A stretch of DNA of 64,000 nucleotides from Demequina sp. NBRC 110055. GTDB lineage: Bacteria > Actinomycetota > Actinomycetes > Actinomycetales > Demequinaceae. The notes under the pieces are model-generated. The model was not told where the DNA came from, did no database searches, and saw only the letters and a program-made list of their open reading frames with translations. The DNA is taken from assembly GCF_002090135.1 (NCBI RefSeq), contig NZ_BBRL01000009.1, positions 144,462-208,461 on the forward strand, given 5' to 3'. Of this stretch, positions 43,737 to 53,786 are shown piece by piece; the stretch's first letter is position 1, and each line of letters begins with the position of its first letter. The translations under genes and the position numbers were made by a program.

Positions 43737-44485
43737 CGGACCGGACCCTCCAGGGAGTCGAGCGCGGCAACCTGCAGGCGGGCCAGCTCGGCGTTGCCGG
43801 CCGTCGCGAGCGCGAGCAGCTCGTCGAGCTCCGCCTTCGAGAACGGCTTGCCCTCGGCGGTGCCCTGCACTTCGACGAAGCCGCCGTCGCCGGTCATGAC
43901 CACGTTCATGTCGGTCTCGGCGCGCACGTCCTCGACGTAGGGCAGGTCGAGCATGGGGGTGCCGTCGATGATGCCCACCGAGATGGCCGAGACCGAGCCG
44001 GTCAGGGGCGCGGCGCCGGGGGCGATGAGGCCCTGGGCCCGGCCGTATGCGACGGCGTCCGCGAGCGCCACATAGGCGCCGGTGATGGCCGCGGTGCGCG
44101 TGCCACCGTCGGCGTCGAGCACGTCGCAGTCGAGGACGATGGTGTTCTCGCCCAGCGCCTTCACGTCGACGATCGCGCGCAGCGACCGACCGATGAGGCG
44201 CGAGATCTCCATGGTGCGCCCGCCGATCTTGCCGCGCACCGACTCGCGGTCGTTGCGAGTGTTAGTGGCGCGCGGGAGCATCGCGTACTCGGCGGTCACC
44301 CAGCCCTCGCCGGACCCCTTCTTCCACCGCGGCACGCCCGCGGTGAACGAAGCGGAGCACAGCACGCGGGTGCCGCCGAATGTCACGAGGCACGACCCCT
44401 CGGCGTTCTTCTGGAAGCCGCGATCAAACGAGACGGGGCGAAGCTGGTCGGGCGTGCGCCCATCGGCGCGGGTGTTGTCGCTCAT
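43733..44485 (-). CDS. rph: Ribonuclease PH
   Basis: A 250-residue phosphorolytic exonuclease of standard length. [22 protein letters not shown] opens the enzyme. [16 protein letters not shown] and [28 protein letters not shown] are the RNase PH signatures for phosphate and RNA binding. It trims tRNA 3' ends. TAGGCT lies 6 nt before the ATG (plus 44492-44497), so it probably has its own leaderless promoter within the murI-rdgB gene block. Confidence 0.97.
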   Translation of the reverse strand: MSDNTRADGRTPDQLRPVSFDRGFQKNAEGSCLVTFGGTRVLCSASFTAGVPRWKKGSGEGWVTAEYAMLPRATNTRNDRESVRGKIGGRTMEISRLIGRSLRAIVDVKALGENTIVLDCDVLDADGGTRTAAITGAYVALADAVAYGRAQGLIAPGAAPLTGSVSAISVGIIDGTPMLDLPYVEDVRAETDMNVVMTGDGGFVEVQGTAEGKPFSKAELDELLALATAGNAELARLQVAALDSLEGPVR

Positions 44486-44536
44486 GCGACGAGCCTAACG
44501 GCGCAGCGGGTTGCAGCCGCGCGTCGGCCCGCAGCG

Positions 44537-45313
44537 CTACAGCTCGACGCGCAGGCCGGGGTGAGCCAGGTCAATGGGACCGTCATAGGCGCTCGCGGCC
44601 TCGGCGTGCACGCTCGGGCAGTCCGTCCACGGCGGGATGTGCGTGAGGATGAGGCGGCCCGCGCGGGCGCGCTCGGCGACCTGCCCCGCCGCGAGGCCCG
44701 TGAGGTGGAGCCCCTCGGGCGCATCGTCGGTCTCGAGGAACGACGCCTCGCACAGCAGCACGTCGGCATCGGCCGCGGCGACCTCGAGCCCGTCACACTC
44801 GTCCGTGTCACCCGAGTACGTGAGGATGGCCGATGCGGTGGCGGGGTCCTCGCTCGGCCCCTCGATACGGAAGGCGTACGCGGGCACGGGGTGACGGACC
44901 GACTCGACCGTCACGAGCATCGGCCCGATCCGGGTATGGCCCGACGCCTGCCAGACCACGCACGGCAACGCGGCGGAGTGCTCGTCGGTGCCCTTGAGCT
45001 GCGCGATGCGGCCCGCGGTGCCAAACGGGCCGTAGACCGTCACGGGCTCGGCGGGGCCGTCGGGGTGATAGCTGAGGTACGTGTCGAGGTGCGCGAGGTC
45101 CGCGCAGTGGTCGGGGTGCAGGTGGCTGATGAGCACGGCGTCCAGGTCCCGCGGGTCGCAGAAACGCTGCAGCACGCCCAGCGCACCCGAGCCGGCGTCG
45201 AGCAGGACGCGCCACGTGCGGCCGTCGGCGTCGTCGGCCTCAAGGAGGTAGCTGCTCGACGGTGACGCGGGGCCGGGCACGGAGCCCGACGAGCCGATGA
45301 CGGTCAGCCTCAT
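44537..45313 (-). CDS. Metallo-beta-lactamase-fold hydrolase, likely atypical cyclic-nucleotide phosphodiesterase (Rv1339-like)
   Basis: A 258-residue MBL-fold protein. [12 protein letters not shown] gives the HxHxDH zinc motif (His64, His66, Asp68, His69), [10 protein letters not shown] the bridging Asp, and LTHIPPW the last His. The gene order murI - MBL - rph - rdgB is that of Mycobacterium tuberculosis Rv1338-Rv1341, where Rv1339 has been reported to degrade cAMP. Assignment here rests on synteny and fold; RNase Z-like or other phosphoesterase activity remains possible. It overlaps murI by 4 nt. Confidence 0.85.
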   Translation of the reverse strand: MRLTVIGSSGSVPGPASPSSSYLLEADDADGRTWRVLLDAGSGALGVLQRFCDPRDLDAVLISHLHPDHCADLAHLDTYLSYHPDGPAEPVTVYGPFGTAGRIAQLKGTDEHSAALPCVVWQASGHTRIGPMLVTVESVRHPVPAYAFRIEGPSEDPATASAILTYSGDTDECDGLEVAAADADVLLCEASFLETDDAPEGLHLTGLAAGQVAERARAGRLILTHIPPWTDCPSVHAEAASAYDGPIDLAHPGLRVEL

Positions 45314-46125
45314 GCCCCCACCTTGCCGATCGTCTCGACGCTTGTCACGACGGGGCCGAGGAAGCGCTGCGCGAGGGCCTCGAAGCGCGCGGTCTCGCCC
45401 GTCGCGGAGAAGCGGTGCTCGGGGATGGCGCCCGTGTCGCGGCCCAGGCCGTGGCGCGTCAGCGAGCGGAAGACGTCGATCGCGGTCTCGGTGGCGGAGT
45501 CCACAAGCGTCACGTCGGGGCCCATGACGTAGCCGATGGCGCCCTGCAGCATCGGATAGTGGGTGCAGCCCAGAATGAGGGTGTCGACGTCGGCGGCCTG
45601 CAGCGGCGCGAGGTACTCGCGGGCCACCTCGATCACCTCGGGACCGGACGTGATCCCGGCCTCGACCAGTTCAACGAAGCGCGGGCAGGCCTGTGAGAAC
45701 ACCTCGACGCCGGGCGCGGCCGCGAGCGCGTCATCGTACGCGCCGCTCGTGACGGTCGCGGTGGTGCCGATCACGCCGACGCGCCCCGACTTGGTCAGCG
45801 TCGCGGCACGGCGCACGGCGGGCACGATCACCTCGACCACGGGCACGCCACGCTCGGTCGCGAAGCGCTCTCGCGCATCACGCAGCACCGCCGCCGACGC
45901 GGTGTTGCACGCGATCACCAGCATCTTGACGCCCTCGGCGACCAGCGAATCCATGATGTCGAGCGCGTGGCGGCGCACATCCGAGATCGGCAGCGGACCG
46001 TAGGGGCCGTAGGCGGTGTCGCCCACGTAGTGGATGGACTCGTGCGGAAGCATGTCCATGATGGCGCGAGCGACCGTGAGGCCTCCCACGCCGGAATCGA
46101 ACACCCCGATGGGCGCGTCAGACAT
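45310..46125 (-). CDS. murI: Glutamate racemase
   Basis: A 271-residue enzyme. [10 protein letters not shown] at the N-terminus, VIACNTASA (catalytic Cys73) and LGCTHYPML (second catalytic Cys) are all intact. It interconverts L- and D-glutamate for peptidoglycan precursors. It overlaps DUF2017 by 8 nt and the MBL gene by 4 nt. Confidence 0.97.
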   Translation of the reverse strand: MSDAPIGVFDSGVGGLTVARAIMDMLPHESIHYVGDTAYGPYGPLPISDVRRHALDIMDSLVAEGVKMLVIACNTASAAVLRDARERFATERGVPVVEVIVPAVRRAATLTKSGRVGVIGTTATVTSGAYDDALAAAPGVEVFSQACPRFVELVEAGITSGPEVIEVAREYLAPLQAADVDTLILGCTHYPMLQGAIGYVMGPDVTLVDSATETAIDVFRSLTRHGLGRDTGAIPEHRFSATGETARFEALAQRFLGPVVTSVETIGKVGA

Positions 46126-46774
46126 CCTGCTCCTCTTCTGGTGCGATGAGGCACTGCAGCAGTGACTCCTGGAGCCACGTCAGCGCCTGGTACAGCATCC
46201 CGAGCCACACGCGCTCGGGGTCCACGCCCAGGTCATCATGGGCGTCGGTGTCCATGGCATGGGTCGCGAGTTCGATCTCGGCATGGAGCCGCTCGGCATC
46301 CTCGTCGGTATCCAAACCGAGGCGTGCCGCGAGGACGAGGCGCACGTCCGTGAGGGCCGCTGCAGTGGCCATCGCGTCCGCGAGGCTCACCTCCCAGGCC
46401 TCGCCCGGCTGGTTCAGTTGCTCCCCTATGGCGCGCAGACGCCCGGCCTTGGTGGCGCGCAGGTCAGGTTCGGTGAGGCGGCGGAACTCGGCGGCGACCT
46501 CGTCGTCCTCGCGCGAGGCGCTCGGTAGCAGTCGCCTGAGGGCCGGGTCGGAGGGCTCCGTGGGGGTGTCGTCGAGCCCCGCGATGGAACGGAAGAGGGC
46601 GTCGGCCTCGCCTCGCATGCCGGTCGGCTCGCCGAGCCCTTCCGCGCCCGTGTCACCGAAGGCATCGGCGCCCAGCAGTTCCGCGACGTCGGCGACGATG
46701 CGGGAGATGACGGTGCTTTCCTCGTCGTCGAGGTAGGCGACGGCGGCGCCGTCGGTGACGGTGAAGCCCCTCAT
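46118..46774 (-). CDS. DUF2017-family protein
   Basis: A 218-residue acidic protein: [35 protein letters not shown], then repeated helices with [35 protein letters not shown], then a C-terminal [20 protein letters not shown]. The family is found next to clpS in actinobacteria, but its function is unknown to me. Translation is coupled: the ATG overlaps the clpS stop by 4 nt and the end overlaps murI by 8 nt. A possible N-degron or ClpP-pathway accessory role is only an inference. Confidence 0.85.
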   Translation of the reverse strand: MRGFTVTDGAAVAYLDDEESTVISRIVADVAELLGADAFGDTGAEGLGEPTGMRGEADALFRSIAGLDDTPTEPSDPALRRLLPSASREDDEVAAEFRRLTEPDLRATKAGRLRAIGEQLNQPGEAWEVSLADAMATAAALTDVRLVLAARLGLDTDEDAERLHAEIELATHAMDTDAHDDLGVDPERVWLGMLYQALTWLQESLLQCLIAPEEEQDV

Positions 46775-47058
46775 GCGCCGCTCCGCTGCAGTGTGGCCCA
46801 CAGCCCATATCCGTGCATGGCCTGGACGTCCACCTCCATGCGCTCGCGACCGCCGGTGCTGACGACGGCGCGTCCGCGTTCGTGGACCTCACGCATGCGC
46901 GCCTCGGCCTCCTCGCGGGTGAACTGAAAGTAGGTCTGGAACACGTGGGTGACGTAACTCATGAGGTTGACGGGGTCGTTCCACACGATGGTGACCCAGG
47001 CGTCGTCGAGGCGGGTCGCGACGGCGCCCTCGCGTTCGATCTGCTCCTCGGTGCTCAC
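46771..47058 (-). CDS. clpS: ATP-dependent Clp protease adaptor ClpS
   Basis: A 95-residue adaptor. VTIVWNDPVNLMSYVTHVFQTYF is the N-degron pocket motif (Asn-Asp-Pro-Val-Asn), followed by the helix MREVHERGRAVVSTGGRERMEVDVQAMHGYGL. It presents N-degron substrates to ClpA/ClpC-ClpP. It starts with GTG; TAGGCT is 7 nt upstream (plus 47066-47071), consistent with leaderless translation. Confidence 0.94.
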   Translation of the reverse strand: MSTEEQIEREGAVATRLDDAWVTIVWNDPVNLMSYVTHVFQTYFQFTREEAEARMREVHERGRAVVSTGGRERMEVDVQAMHGYGLWATLQRSGA

Positions 47059-47103
47059 GGCTCTTAGCCTAAGCGCGGGTGGCGCCGAGGGGCGGGAGGC
47101 AGG

Positions 47104-47385
47104 TCAGTCGTCGCCGTCCTCGGGACCGAAGCGGCCATCAATGATCTCCTTGCACGCGGGGCACACGGGGAAACGCTTGGGGTCACGACCTGGCACCCAC
47201 ACCTTGCCGCACAGGGCGATCACGGGCTCGCCGGACATGGCGGACTCCATGATCTTCTCCTTGCGCACGTAGTGCGCGAAGCGCTCGGCATCGCCGGGCT
47301 CGATAAGCTCCTGCTGCTCGACGCGCTCGATGGTGGCGGTGCCGCCCTGCGGCTGCTGGGTTTCCGGTGCACTCGGCTCGCTCAT
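47104..47385 (-). CDS. DUF3039-family protein
   Basis: A 93-residue soluble protein. A Gln/Pro/Thr-rich N-terminus is followed by GDAERFAHYVRKEKIMESAMSGEPVIALCGKVWVP and FPVCPACKEI. The Cys...CxxC arrangement suggests a small zinc site. DUF3039 is widely conserved in actinobacteria with unknown function, often near clpS. TAGACT sits 7 nt before the ATG (plus 47393-47398). Confidence 0.87.
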   Translation of the reverse strand: MSEPSAPETQQPQGGTATIERVEQQELIEPGDAERFAHYVRKEKIMESAMSGEPVIALCGKVWVPGRDPKRFPVCPACKEIIDGRFGPEDGDD

Positions 47386-47426
47386 GCGGCCCAGTCTACG
47401 ACCCTCGTTCGCCGCACCATCTGCGA

Positions 47427-49064
47427 TCAGCTGACGCGTGCGAGGAGGCTTCCCGCGCGCTGGTCGTACAGCGTCCCTGCCAGCCTGAGACCGCCGAGGA
47501 GGAACGCCGCTCCGAACACCAGGCCGGTCCCGAGGGACACCCAGCCCCAGCCGGCGTGCACCGTGAGCGCCAGCACGAGCGGCACCGTCACCAACGGCAG
47601 CACCAGCATGGTCGCGGCCGAGGACAGCAGCTGGGCACCCAGGGATGCGCCCAGCGACCCCACCTCGGCCCCGAAGGGGTTCTCCCCGGGCGCGGGCGCG
47701 CGGTACGGCAGCAGCACCGAGGTCACGGAGGCGACGCCCAGGGTGGCGCCGAGGGTGCCGAGGGTGGCGCCGACGAGGCCGGGCGCCGCATACCAGCGTC
47801 CCGTCCACGCGAGGATGCCCGCGGCGGCGAGCAGGGTCGCGGGCACCGCCCAGACGAGGACCGCCTGCGCCCGTCCCGCCATCACCGCCCGGCCACGAGA
47901 GCCCGAGACGATGTCGAGCCACAGCGCCGTGTGGTCGTACGCGACGTCGTTGTGGCGTCCCCAGCCGATGGAGGCCGCAAGCATGACGGGCGCCACGAAG
48001 GCCCACCGGGTATCGAGGCCCAGCACCGGCATGGCGATCGCGAAGAAGATGACGGGCAGGGTGATGACACCGGCAGCGGCAACGAGATAGCGGGCGTCCG
48101 TCCCCCATGACACGAGCATGCGGGCACGCACGGCGCGCGTGGGCTCGTCGGCTCGCCACAGCCCGGCCAAGCGCGACCAGCGCGAGGCACCGGACGTGCC
48201 GTCCGAGGGGAGGTCACTCGCGGAGGCGAGGATCGCGTCGGCCCTGCGCCTGCGACCGCCGCCACGGTGCACGGGGTTGACCAGCGCATGCGCGATCGAG
48301 TCCCGCCATGCCAGCGCGAGAACCGCGACGGTGCCGGCCATGAGAGCGAGCCGCCAACCCGCGGACCACCACCGCCCGTACGTCGCGGACTCGGCAGCCG
48401 CCATGCCTGCGCCGACAGGGGTCCGCCCCAGCCATTCCATGAGCGTCTGCGCCTCGTACTGCAGCGCCGAATCGATGCCGTCCCTCAGCGCAATCCACAC
48501 GACCGAGCCCAGCACGGCGAGCGCGAGGCCCACCGCGAGCAGCAGCACGCCGCGGGTGCGCCTGTCGTTGACGGCCCGCGCCGACCACGCGACGGCGACG
48601 CGCGCACCCAGCACCATCACCGCGACTGTCAGCGCCGCGCCCACGAGAGCGACCGCGAGCGCAGCCGCGCTCTCCTCGCGCCAACTGAGCATCAGCACCA
48701 CGAAGGCGCCCGTGAAGAACAGCGCGGGCGCCGTGAGAAATGCCGCGAGGGTGAGGCCGGGCGCGATCTGCTTGGCGGAGACGCCGAAGGTCGTGAAGCG
48801 GCCGGGATCGAGCGTGTCCTCGAGTCCGGTCACGAGCAGCGGCACAGTGATCCAGCCCGCGATGCAGATCGCCGCCACCACGAGAAGGATGTCCGCGCGC
48901 ACCTCGGCGGACTCGTCGAGCAGCTGCACACTCGCCCACACCACCGCCGGCACCAGCGACAGCGACCACACCGCGCCGCCGATGAGCAGCAGCGCCCGCC
49001 ACCACTCGCGCACCAACTGGTGGCGCACGGTCGTGTACTTGAGCCTTAGGACTGTCGCAACCAC
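47427..49064 (-). CDS. ABC exporter permease, 545 residues
   Basis: A hydrophobic protein with about 12 membrane segments and no extracellular domain of note. It starts with GTG (VVATVLRLKYTTVRHQLVREWWR), overlapping its ATPase by 19 nt, which argues for translational coupling. Its size and layout resemble fused-pair ABC-2 permeases seen with single ATPase genes in actinobacteria. Substrate unknown. Confidence 0.8.
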   Translation of the reverse strand: MVATVLRLKYTTVRHQLVREWWRALLLIGGAVWSLSLVPAVVWASVQLLDESAEVRADILLVVAAICIAGWITVPLLVTGLEDTLDPGRFTTFGVSAKQIAPGLTLAAFLTAPALFFTGAFVVLMLSWREESAAALAVALVGAALTVAVMVLGARVAVAWSARAVNDRRTRGVLLLAVGLALAVLGSVVWIALRDGIDSALQYEAQTLMEWLGRTPVGAGMAAAESATYGRWWSAGWRLALMAGTVAVLALAWRDSIAHALVNPVHRGGGRRRRADAILASASDLPSDGTSGASRWSRLAGLWRADEPTRAVRARMLVSWGTDARYLVAAAGVITLPVIFFAIAMPVLGLDTRWAFVAPVMLAASIGWGRHNDVAYDHTALWLDIVSGSRGRAVMAGRAQAVLVWAVPATLLAAAGILAWTGRWYAAPGLVGATLGTLGATLGVASVTSVLLPYRAPAPGENPFGAEVGSLGASLGAQLLSSAATMLVLPLVTVPLVLALTVHAGWGWVSLGTGLVFGAAFLLGGLRLAGTLYDQRAGSLLARVS

Positions 49065-49822
49065 GCCAGGTCCCGCTGGTCCGCGATGTCGCCCACGAGG
49101 CCCACGAATCGCGCCTCGAGGTCCTGACCCGCGCGCACCTCGTCGAGCGTGCCGGCCGCGAGCACGTGCCCGTGCCCGACGACGGCGACGTGATCGCACA
49201 GGCGCTCGACCAGCGCCATGACGTGGCTGGACATCACGACGGTGCCGCCACTGGCGACGAACTCCTGCAGGATGCGTCGGATGGCGCCAGCCGAGACGGG
49301 GTCGACGGCCTCGAACGGCTCGTCCAGGACGAGCACTCGCGGGGCATGCACCAGCGCGCACGCGAGCCCGATCTTCTTGGTCATGCCCGCGCTGTAGTCC
49401 GTCACTAGCGTCGAGCCCGCGGCATCGAGGTCGAGCGCCGCCAGCAGGTCGTCGCGACGTTCCCGTACCGTCTCCTTCGGCAAGCCACGCATGAGGCCTG
49501 CATAGGAGATGAGCTCGCCGCCGGTGAGGCGATCAAAGCTGTGCAGGCCGTCGGGCAGCACGCCCACCATGGCCTTTGCCCGCGAGGGTTCGCGCCACAT
49601 GTCGACGCCGTGAATGAGTGCCTGGCCGGAGTCGGGCCTCAGCAGCCCCGTCGCCATCGACAGCGTGGTGGTCTTGCCAGCGCCGTTCGGGCCCACCACC
49701 CCGTAAAACGAGTGCGTCGGAATGTCCAGGTCGATGCGGTCCACCGCGAGCGTCGCGCCAAAGCGCTTCGTCAGCGCGCGCAGGGCCATTGCCTGTGTGC
49801 GCCCCTCCCCCAGCTGCGTCAT
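49046..49822 (-). CDS. ABC exporter ATP-binding protein
   Basis: A 258-residue ATPase of the ABC-2 (drug/lipid export) type. Walker A GPNGAGKTT lies near residue 45, signature is YSAGMTKKIGLACAL, and Walker B is VLVLDEPFEAVD. It lies upstream of its permease. TAGGCT sits 6 nt before the ATG (plus 49829-49834) with no ribosome site. Confidence 0.9.
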   Translation of the reverse strand: MTQLGEGRTQAMALRALTKRFGATLAVDRIDLDIPTHSFYGVVGPNGAGKTTTLSMATGLLRPDSGQALIHGVDMWREPSRAKAMVGVLPDGLHSFDRLTGGELISYAGLMRGLPKETVRERRDDLLAALDLDAAGSTLVTDYSAGMTKKIGLACALVHAPRVLVLDEPFEAVDPVSAGAIRRILQEFVASGGTVVMSSHVMALVERLCDHVAVVGHGHVLAAGTLDEVRAGQDLEARFVGLVGDIADQRDLAWLRQS

Positions 49823-49897
49823 GGCGCCAGCCTAAACCCGGGCATCGGCCGTGTTTGCAGGGCCGATGCGATACGCAAGCCGCGTACGCGCCTCACC

Positions 49898-50863
49898 TTA
49901 CGAGCCGGCGGCGATGAGGTAGACCGTGTACGCCAACCACAGGGCCAGGAACACGCCGCCCTCCACGCGATTGATACGACCGTCGCGCTTCCAGTGATAG
50001 CCCAGGGCGACGAGCATCACCGTCATCAGCATGAGGAAGGGCAGATCGCGGTGGAGCAGGTCGTCGCTGACCATGGCCGGCTGAATGAGGCCCGCGATAC
50101 CCACGACGCCCAGCGTGTTGAAGAGATTGGAGCCGATGACGTTACCCAGCGCCAGGTCGTTCTCGCCCTTGCGCGCGGCGGCGATCGAGGAGGCGAGTTC
50201 GGGCGCCGACGTGCCGATCGCGACGACCGTGAGGCCGATGACGAGGTCGGACCAGCCGAGCGCCTCGGCGATCTCGACGGCGCCCCAGACCAGCAGCCGG
50301 GAGCTGAGGACCAGGATGACGAGGCCGACGATCAGCCAGATCCACGCGGCCTTGCGTGACAGCGGGTGGTCGTGCGCGTGGTGGTCGACGTCGACCTCGA
50401 GCTGGTCTCCCTGCTGACCGCGCGCCTGCATGATCTGCCAGGTCAGCAGGACGATGAGCAAGAGCACCATGACTGCCGCATCGCCGCTGGACAGTTCTCC
50501 GTCGCTCATCAGAAGCCACGCGACGATGGTGACGACGATGAGCAGCGGAAGCTCGTTGCGCAGCACACCGCGCTTGACCACGATGGGCAGCATGATCGCC
50601 GTGACGGCGAGGATCAGGCCGATGTTCGCGATGTTGGAGCCGAAGGCATTACCGAGCGCGATCTCGGGCGAGCCGTCCGCAGCGGCAAAGGCCGAGACGA
50701 CCATTTCCGGCGCCGAGGTGCCAAATCCGATGACGACCATGCCGATCAGCAGTGGCGCCATGCCGAGGTAGCGGGCGACGGTCGAGGCGCCCAGCACGAA
50801 GCGGTCGGCGCTCCACGCCAGGACCACGAGACCGACGAGGGTGGCGACGATGGGGACGAGCAT
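49898..50863 (-). CDS. Calcium/sodium antiporter (CaCA family, YrbG type)
   Basis: A 321-residue membrane protein made of two homologous halves. Each has the alpha-repeat motif: IGFGTSAPEMVVSAFAAADGSPEIALGNAFGSNIANIGL and IGTSAPELASSIAAARKGENDLALGNVIGSNLFNTLGV. These acidic GxSxPE and GNxxGSN motifs bind Na+ and Ca2+. The central loop is His/Asp-rich (VDHHAHDHP), possibly metal-sensing. TAGGCT is 6 nt before the ATG (plus 50870-50875). Confidence 0.95.
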   Translation of the reverse strand: MLVPIVATLVGLVVLAWSADRFVLGASTVARYLGMAPLLIGMVVIGFGTSAPEMVVSAFAAADGSPEIALGNAFGSNIANIGLILAVTAIMLPIVVKRGVLRNELPLLIVVTIVAWLLMSDGELSSGDAAVMVLLLIVLLTWQIMQARGQQGDQLEVDVDHHAHDHPLSRKAAWIWLIVGLVILVLSSRLLVWGAVEIAEALGWSDLVIGLTVVAIGTSAPELASSIAAARKGENDLALGNVIGSNLFNTLGVVGIAGLIQPAMVSDDLLHRDLPFLMLMTVMLVALGYHWKRDGRINRVEGGVFLALWLAYTVYLIAAGS

Positions 50864-50929
50864 GGCCAGAGCCTAACCGTGAGATCTCCCCCGCAAGGGT
50901 GGTGACATCTAACCTACGGTCGCGTAGGG

Positions 50930-52078
50930 TTGCCCGAAACGTCCGACGGACGTGTGGCATCGGCCCCTCCGACGCCACCCGAGCCGCCGCCCGCTAACAA
51001 AGGACCGCTCATCTCTTCCTCCCCCGCACCCCGGTCCCACGTCAATCCCTTCACCCTGTCCTTCACGGAGGTCGCGCGCACCGTGCGCGACACGGGTCTG
51101 CTCCGCCGCTCGTACCACTTTTATGGGTGGTTTGGCGGGGCGCTCGTGCTCGCGTTCGCTGGCGTGGTGACCGGATTCGTCCTGCTGGGCGACTCGTGGT
51201 TCCAGCTCCTGATCGCCGCCGCGTTGGGCGTGGTGTTCACGCAGGTCGCGTTCCTCGGCCACGAGGCCTCGCACCGCACGGTCTTCTCGTCCGGCCCCGC
51301 CAACGACCGCCTGGGTCGCGTGCTGTCCGCGCTCGTCGTCGGCATCAGCCACCAGTGGTGGATGACGAAGCACTCACGCCACCACGGCAACCCCAACAAG
51401 CGCGGCTCCGACCCCGACATCGAGCCGGACACCATCACGTTCGTCGAGGAGGATGCGGCGAAGACGCGCGGCGTCGTGCGCTGGATCAACCAGCGCCAGG
51501 GCTGGCTGTTCTTCCCGCTGCTCACCCTCGAGGGCCTGAATCTGCATTACCGCTCCGTGGCCTCGCTGGTCACCCAGGGGACGCGCAAGCAGCGTTGGAC
51601 CGAGCTGCCGATGATCGCCCTGCACTTCGGGCTCTATCTGGTGCCGGTGTTCCTGTTCCTGCCGCTGGGTCTCGCGTTCGCCTTCATCGGGGTGCAGATG
51701 GCCGTCTTCGGCGTCTACATGGGGGCGTCCTTCGCCCCCAACCACAAGGGCATGATGATCGTGCCCGCCGACATGAAGATGGACTTCTTCTCCAAGCAGG
51801 TGCTCACCAGCCGCAACATCCGCGGCGGCTGGGCCATGTCGATCCTCATGGGTGGACTCAACTATCAGATTGAGCACCACCTGTTCCCCAACATGGCCCG
51901 CCCGCACCTCGCGAAGGCTCGCGAAATTGTGCGCGAATACTGCGAGGCGCATGACGTTCCCTACACCGAGACGTCGCTGATCGAGTCCTACGGGATCGTC
52001 ATCGAGTACCTCAACCGCGTAGGCCTCGCGGCCCGCGACCCGTTCGACTGCCCCGAACGCATGGCGATGGGGCGCTGA
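50930..52078 (+). CDS. Membrane fatty acid desaturase
   Basis: A di-iron desaturase with the three histidine boxes: GHEASH (111-115), HSRHH (148-152) and QIEHH near residue 316. Four to six membrane segments lie between. It likely introduces a double bond into phospholipid or CoA-linked acyl chains, adjusting membrane fluidity. The start is uncertain: the longest version begins with TTG at 50930, a GTG exists at 50954, and the conserved core begins near residue 36 (SHVNPFTLSFTEVA). TACGGT at 50915-50920 is a candidate -10, back-to-back with that of the antiporter. Confidence 0.92.
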   Translation: MPETSDGRVASAPPTPPEPPPANKGPLISSSPAPRSHVNPFTLSFTEVARTVRDTGLLRRSYHFYGWFGGALVLAFAGVVTGFVLLGDSWFQLLIAAALGVVFTQVAFLGHEASHRTVFSSGPANDRLGRVLSALVVGISHQWWMTKHSRHHGNPNKRGSDPDIEPDTITFVEEDAAKTRGVVRWINQRQGWLFFPLLTLEGLNLHYRSVASLVTQGTRKQRWTELPMIALHFGLYLVPVFLFLPLGLAFAFIGVQMAVFGVYMGASFAPNHKGMMIVPADMKMDFFSKQVLTSRNIRGGWAMSILMGGLNYQIEHHLFPNMARPHLAKAREIVREYCEAHDVPYTETSLIESYGIVIEYLNRVGLAARDPFDCPERMAMGR

Positions 52079-52124
52079 CACCACCCGCTCGCTCTCGCCC
52101 CCTCGCGTCGCCCCGTGGCGCAGG

Positions 52125-52175
52125 TGTGGACATTTGCGGCTCGAAACAATCGTTCGTGCCGCATATCAGGCCACC
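52125..52175. repeat. Intergenic imperfect palindrome
   Basis: Inner arms of 14 bp (52132-52145 with 52153-52166, two mismatches) around a 7-nt loop, flanked by shorter outer complementarity (GTGG ... CCAC). It lies between the convergent desaturase and araA genes, in addition to the terminator. Confidence 0.6.
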
Positions 52176-52198
52176 AGGAGCACCCGCTACCCACGCAA

Positions 52199-52248
52199 CA
52201 GGGCCCGGCGGCCCCGCCCCCATCGAGGGGCAGGACCGCCGGGCCCTG
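52199..52248 (-). terminator. Terminator after araA
   Basis: 13-bp perfect arms (52199-52211 with 52236-52248), 14 bp after the araA stop; may act on both strands. Confidence 0.82.
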
Positions 52249-52262
52249 AGTGCGTCTGAGCC

Positions 52263-53786
52263 TTAGAGGCTCTGCGCGAGGCGGTAGTACGCGGCGTTCG
52301 CGCGCATCTCGGCGGCGAAGCCGGTCAGCGTGGTGTCCTCGTCGATGACGAGCAGCTCCACCTCGCTCATGGTGGCGAAGTCGCGGAACACCTCGACGCC
52401 GATCTGGTTCGACATCACCGTGTGGTGTGCGGCACCGGCCTGGATCCAGGCAGTGGTCGACGTCGTGAAGTCCGGGGCGGGCTTCCACACGGCGTGGCCG
52501 ACAGGCAGCTTGGGCATGGGCGCGGGCAGGTCAACATTCTCGACCACGTTGGCGACCAGGCGGAAGCGCTCGCGCATGTCCGACATGGCGACGACGACGG
52601 CGGGGCCGGCGTCGGCCGTGAAGACCAGGCGGACCGGGTCCTCCTTGCCGCCGATGCCCAGTTCGGCGATCGTGAGGCGCGCCTTCTTCGAGGACAGCGC
52701 GGGGTTCACCTCGAGCATGTGGGCGCCGAGAATCAGCTCGTTGCCGGGCTCCAGGTGGTACGTGTAGTCCTCCATGAGGCTCGCGCCTCCGGGGAGGCCC
52801 GCACCCATGACGGCGGCCGCGCGCACCAGGACGGCGGTCTTCCAGTCACCCTCGGCGCCGAAGCCGTAGCCGTCGGCCATGAGGCGCTGCACGGCGAGAC
52901 CGGGCAGCTGGCGCAGTTCGCCAAGGTCCTCGAACGAGTCGGTGAAGGCCGTGAAGCCGCCCTCCTCAAGGAACGACCGCAGGCCTAGCTCGACCGCGGC
53001 GCCGTAGCGCAGCGACTCGGCGCGCTCGGCGCCGGGCAGAAGCTCCGCGTCGACGTCGTACTCCTCGACGTACTCGGCAACCAGGGCGTCGATGTCGGCA
53101 TCGGTCTGGGCGTGGACGCGCTCGGCGAGCTCGTTGACCGACCAGGTGTTGATCTGGACGCCCATCTTGATCTCGGCCTCGGTCTTGTCGCCCTCGGTGA
53201 CGGCGACGAAGCGCATGTTGTCGCCAAAGCGCGCGACGCGCATGTTCTGCGTGGCGTGGCGGCCGGCGGCGGCGCGCACCCAGGTGCCCACGCGCTCCTG
53301 CGTGGCGGCGTGCGAGGCGTGGCCCGAGACGGTGGTGCGCGGGATGGCCATGCGGGTCTCGATGTAGCCGAACTCGCGGTCGCCGTGCGCGGCCTGGTTG
53401 AGGTTCATGAAGTCGAAGTCGATCTCGCCCCAGGGCAGGTCGACGTTCGCCTGCGTGTGCAGGTGCAGCAGCGGCTTGCTCAGCACGTTGAGGCCCGTGA
53501 TCCACATCTTGGCGGGGCTGAAGGTGTGCATCCAGGCGATGACGCCGATGACCTTGTCGTTCGCGTTGGCCTCGAGCATCGCGGCGCGGATGCCGTCGCG
53601 CGACTTCACGACGGGCTTCCACACGATGCGCGCGGGCACCGCGTCGGCGCCGTCGAGCAGCGCGGCGACCTGCTGCGACTGTTCGGCGACCTGCTTGAGG
53701 GTCTCCTCGCCGTACAGGTCCTGGGACCCGGTGAGGAACCAGACCTCGTAGTCGGCGAGGTTCGGGACGATGGAACGGGTGCTCAC
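52263..53786 (-). CDS. araA: L-arabinose isomerase
   Basis: A 507-residue enzyme of normal AraA length. [18 protein letters not shown] opens the protein. [18 protein letters not shown] and PLLHLHTQ(A)N, then [24 protein letters not shown] carry the conserved Glu/His metal ligands. It isomerises L-arabinose to L-ribulose. The GTG start overlaps the araD stop by 4 nt. No araB (ribulokinase) is adjacent within the window. Confidence 0.97.
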   Translation of the reverse strand: MSTRSIVPNLADYEVWFLTGSQDLYGEETLKQVAEQSQQVAALLDGADAVPARIVWKPVVKSRDGIRAAMLEANANDKVIGVIAWMHTFSPAKMWITGLNVLSKPLLHLHTQANVDLPWGEIDFDFMNLNQAAHGDREFGYIETRMAIPRTTVSGHASHAATQERVGTWVRAAAGRHATQNMRVARFGDNMRFVAVTEGDKTEAEIKMGVQINTWSVNELAERVHAQTDADIDALVAEYVEEYDVDAELLPGAERAESLRYGAAVELGLRSFLEEGGFTAFTDSFEDLGELRQLPGLAVQRLMADGYGFGAEGDWKTAVLVRAAAVMGAGLPGGASLMEDYTYHLEPGNELILGAHMLEVNPALSSKKARLTIAELGIGGKEDPVRLVFTADAGPAVVVAMSDMRERFRLVANVVENVDLPAPMPKLPVGHAVWKPAPDFTTSTTAWIQAGAAHHTVMSNQIGVEVFRDFATMSEVELLVIDEDTTLTGFAAEMRANAAYYRLAQSL

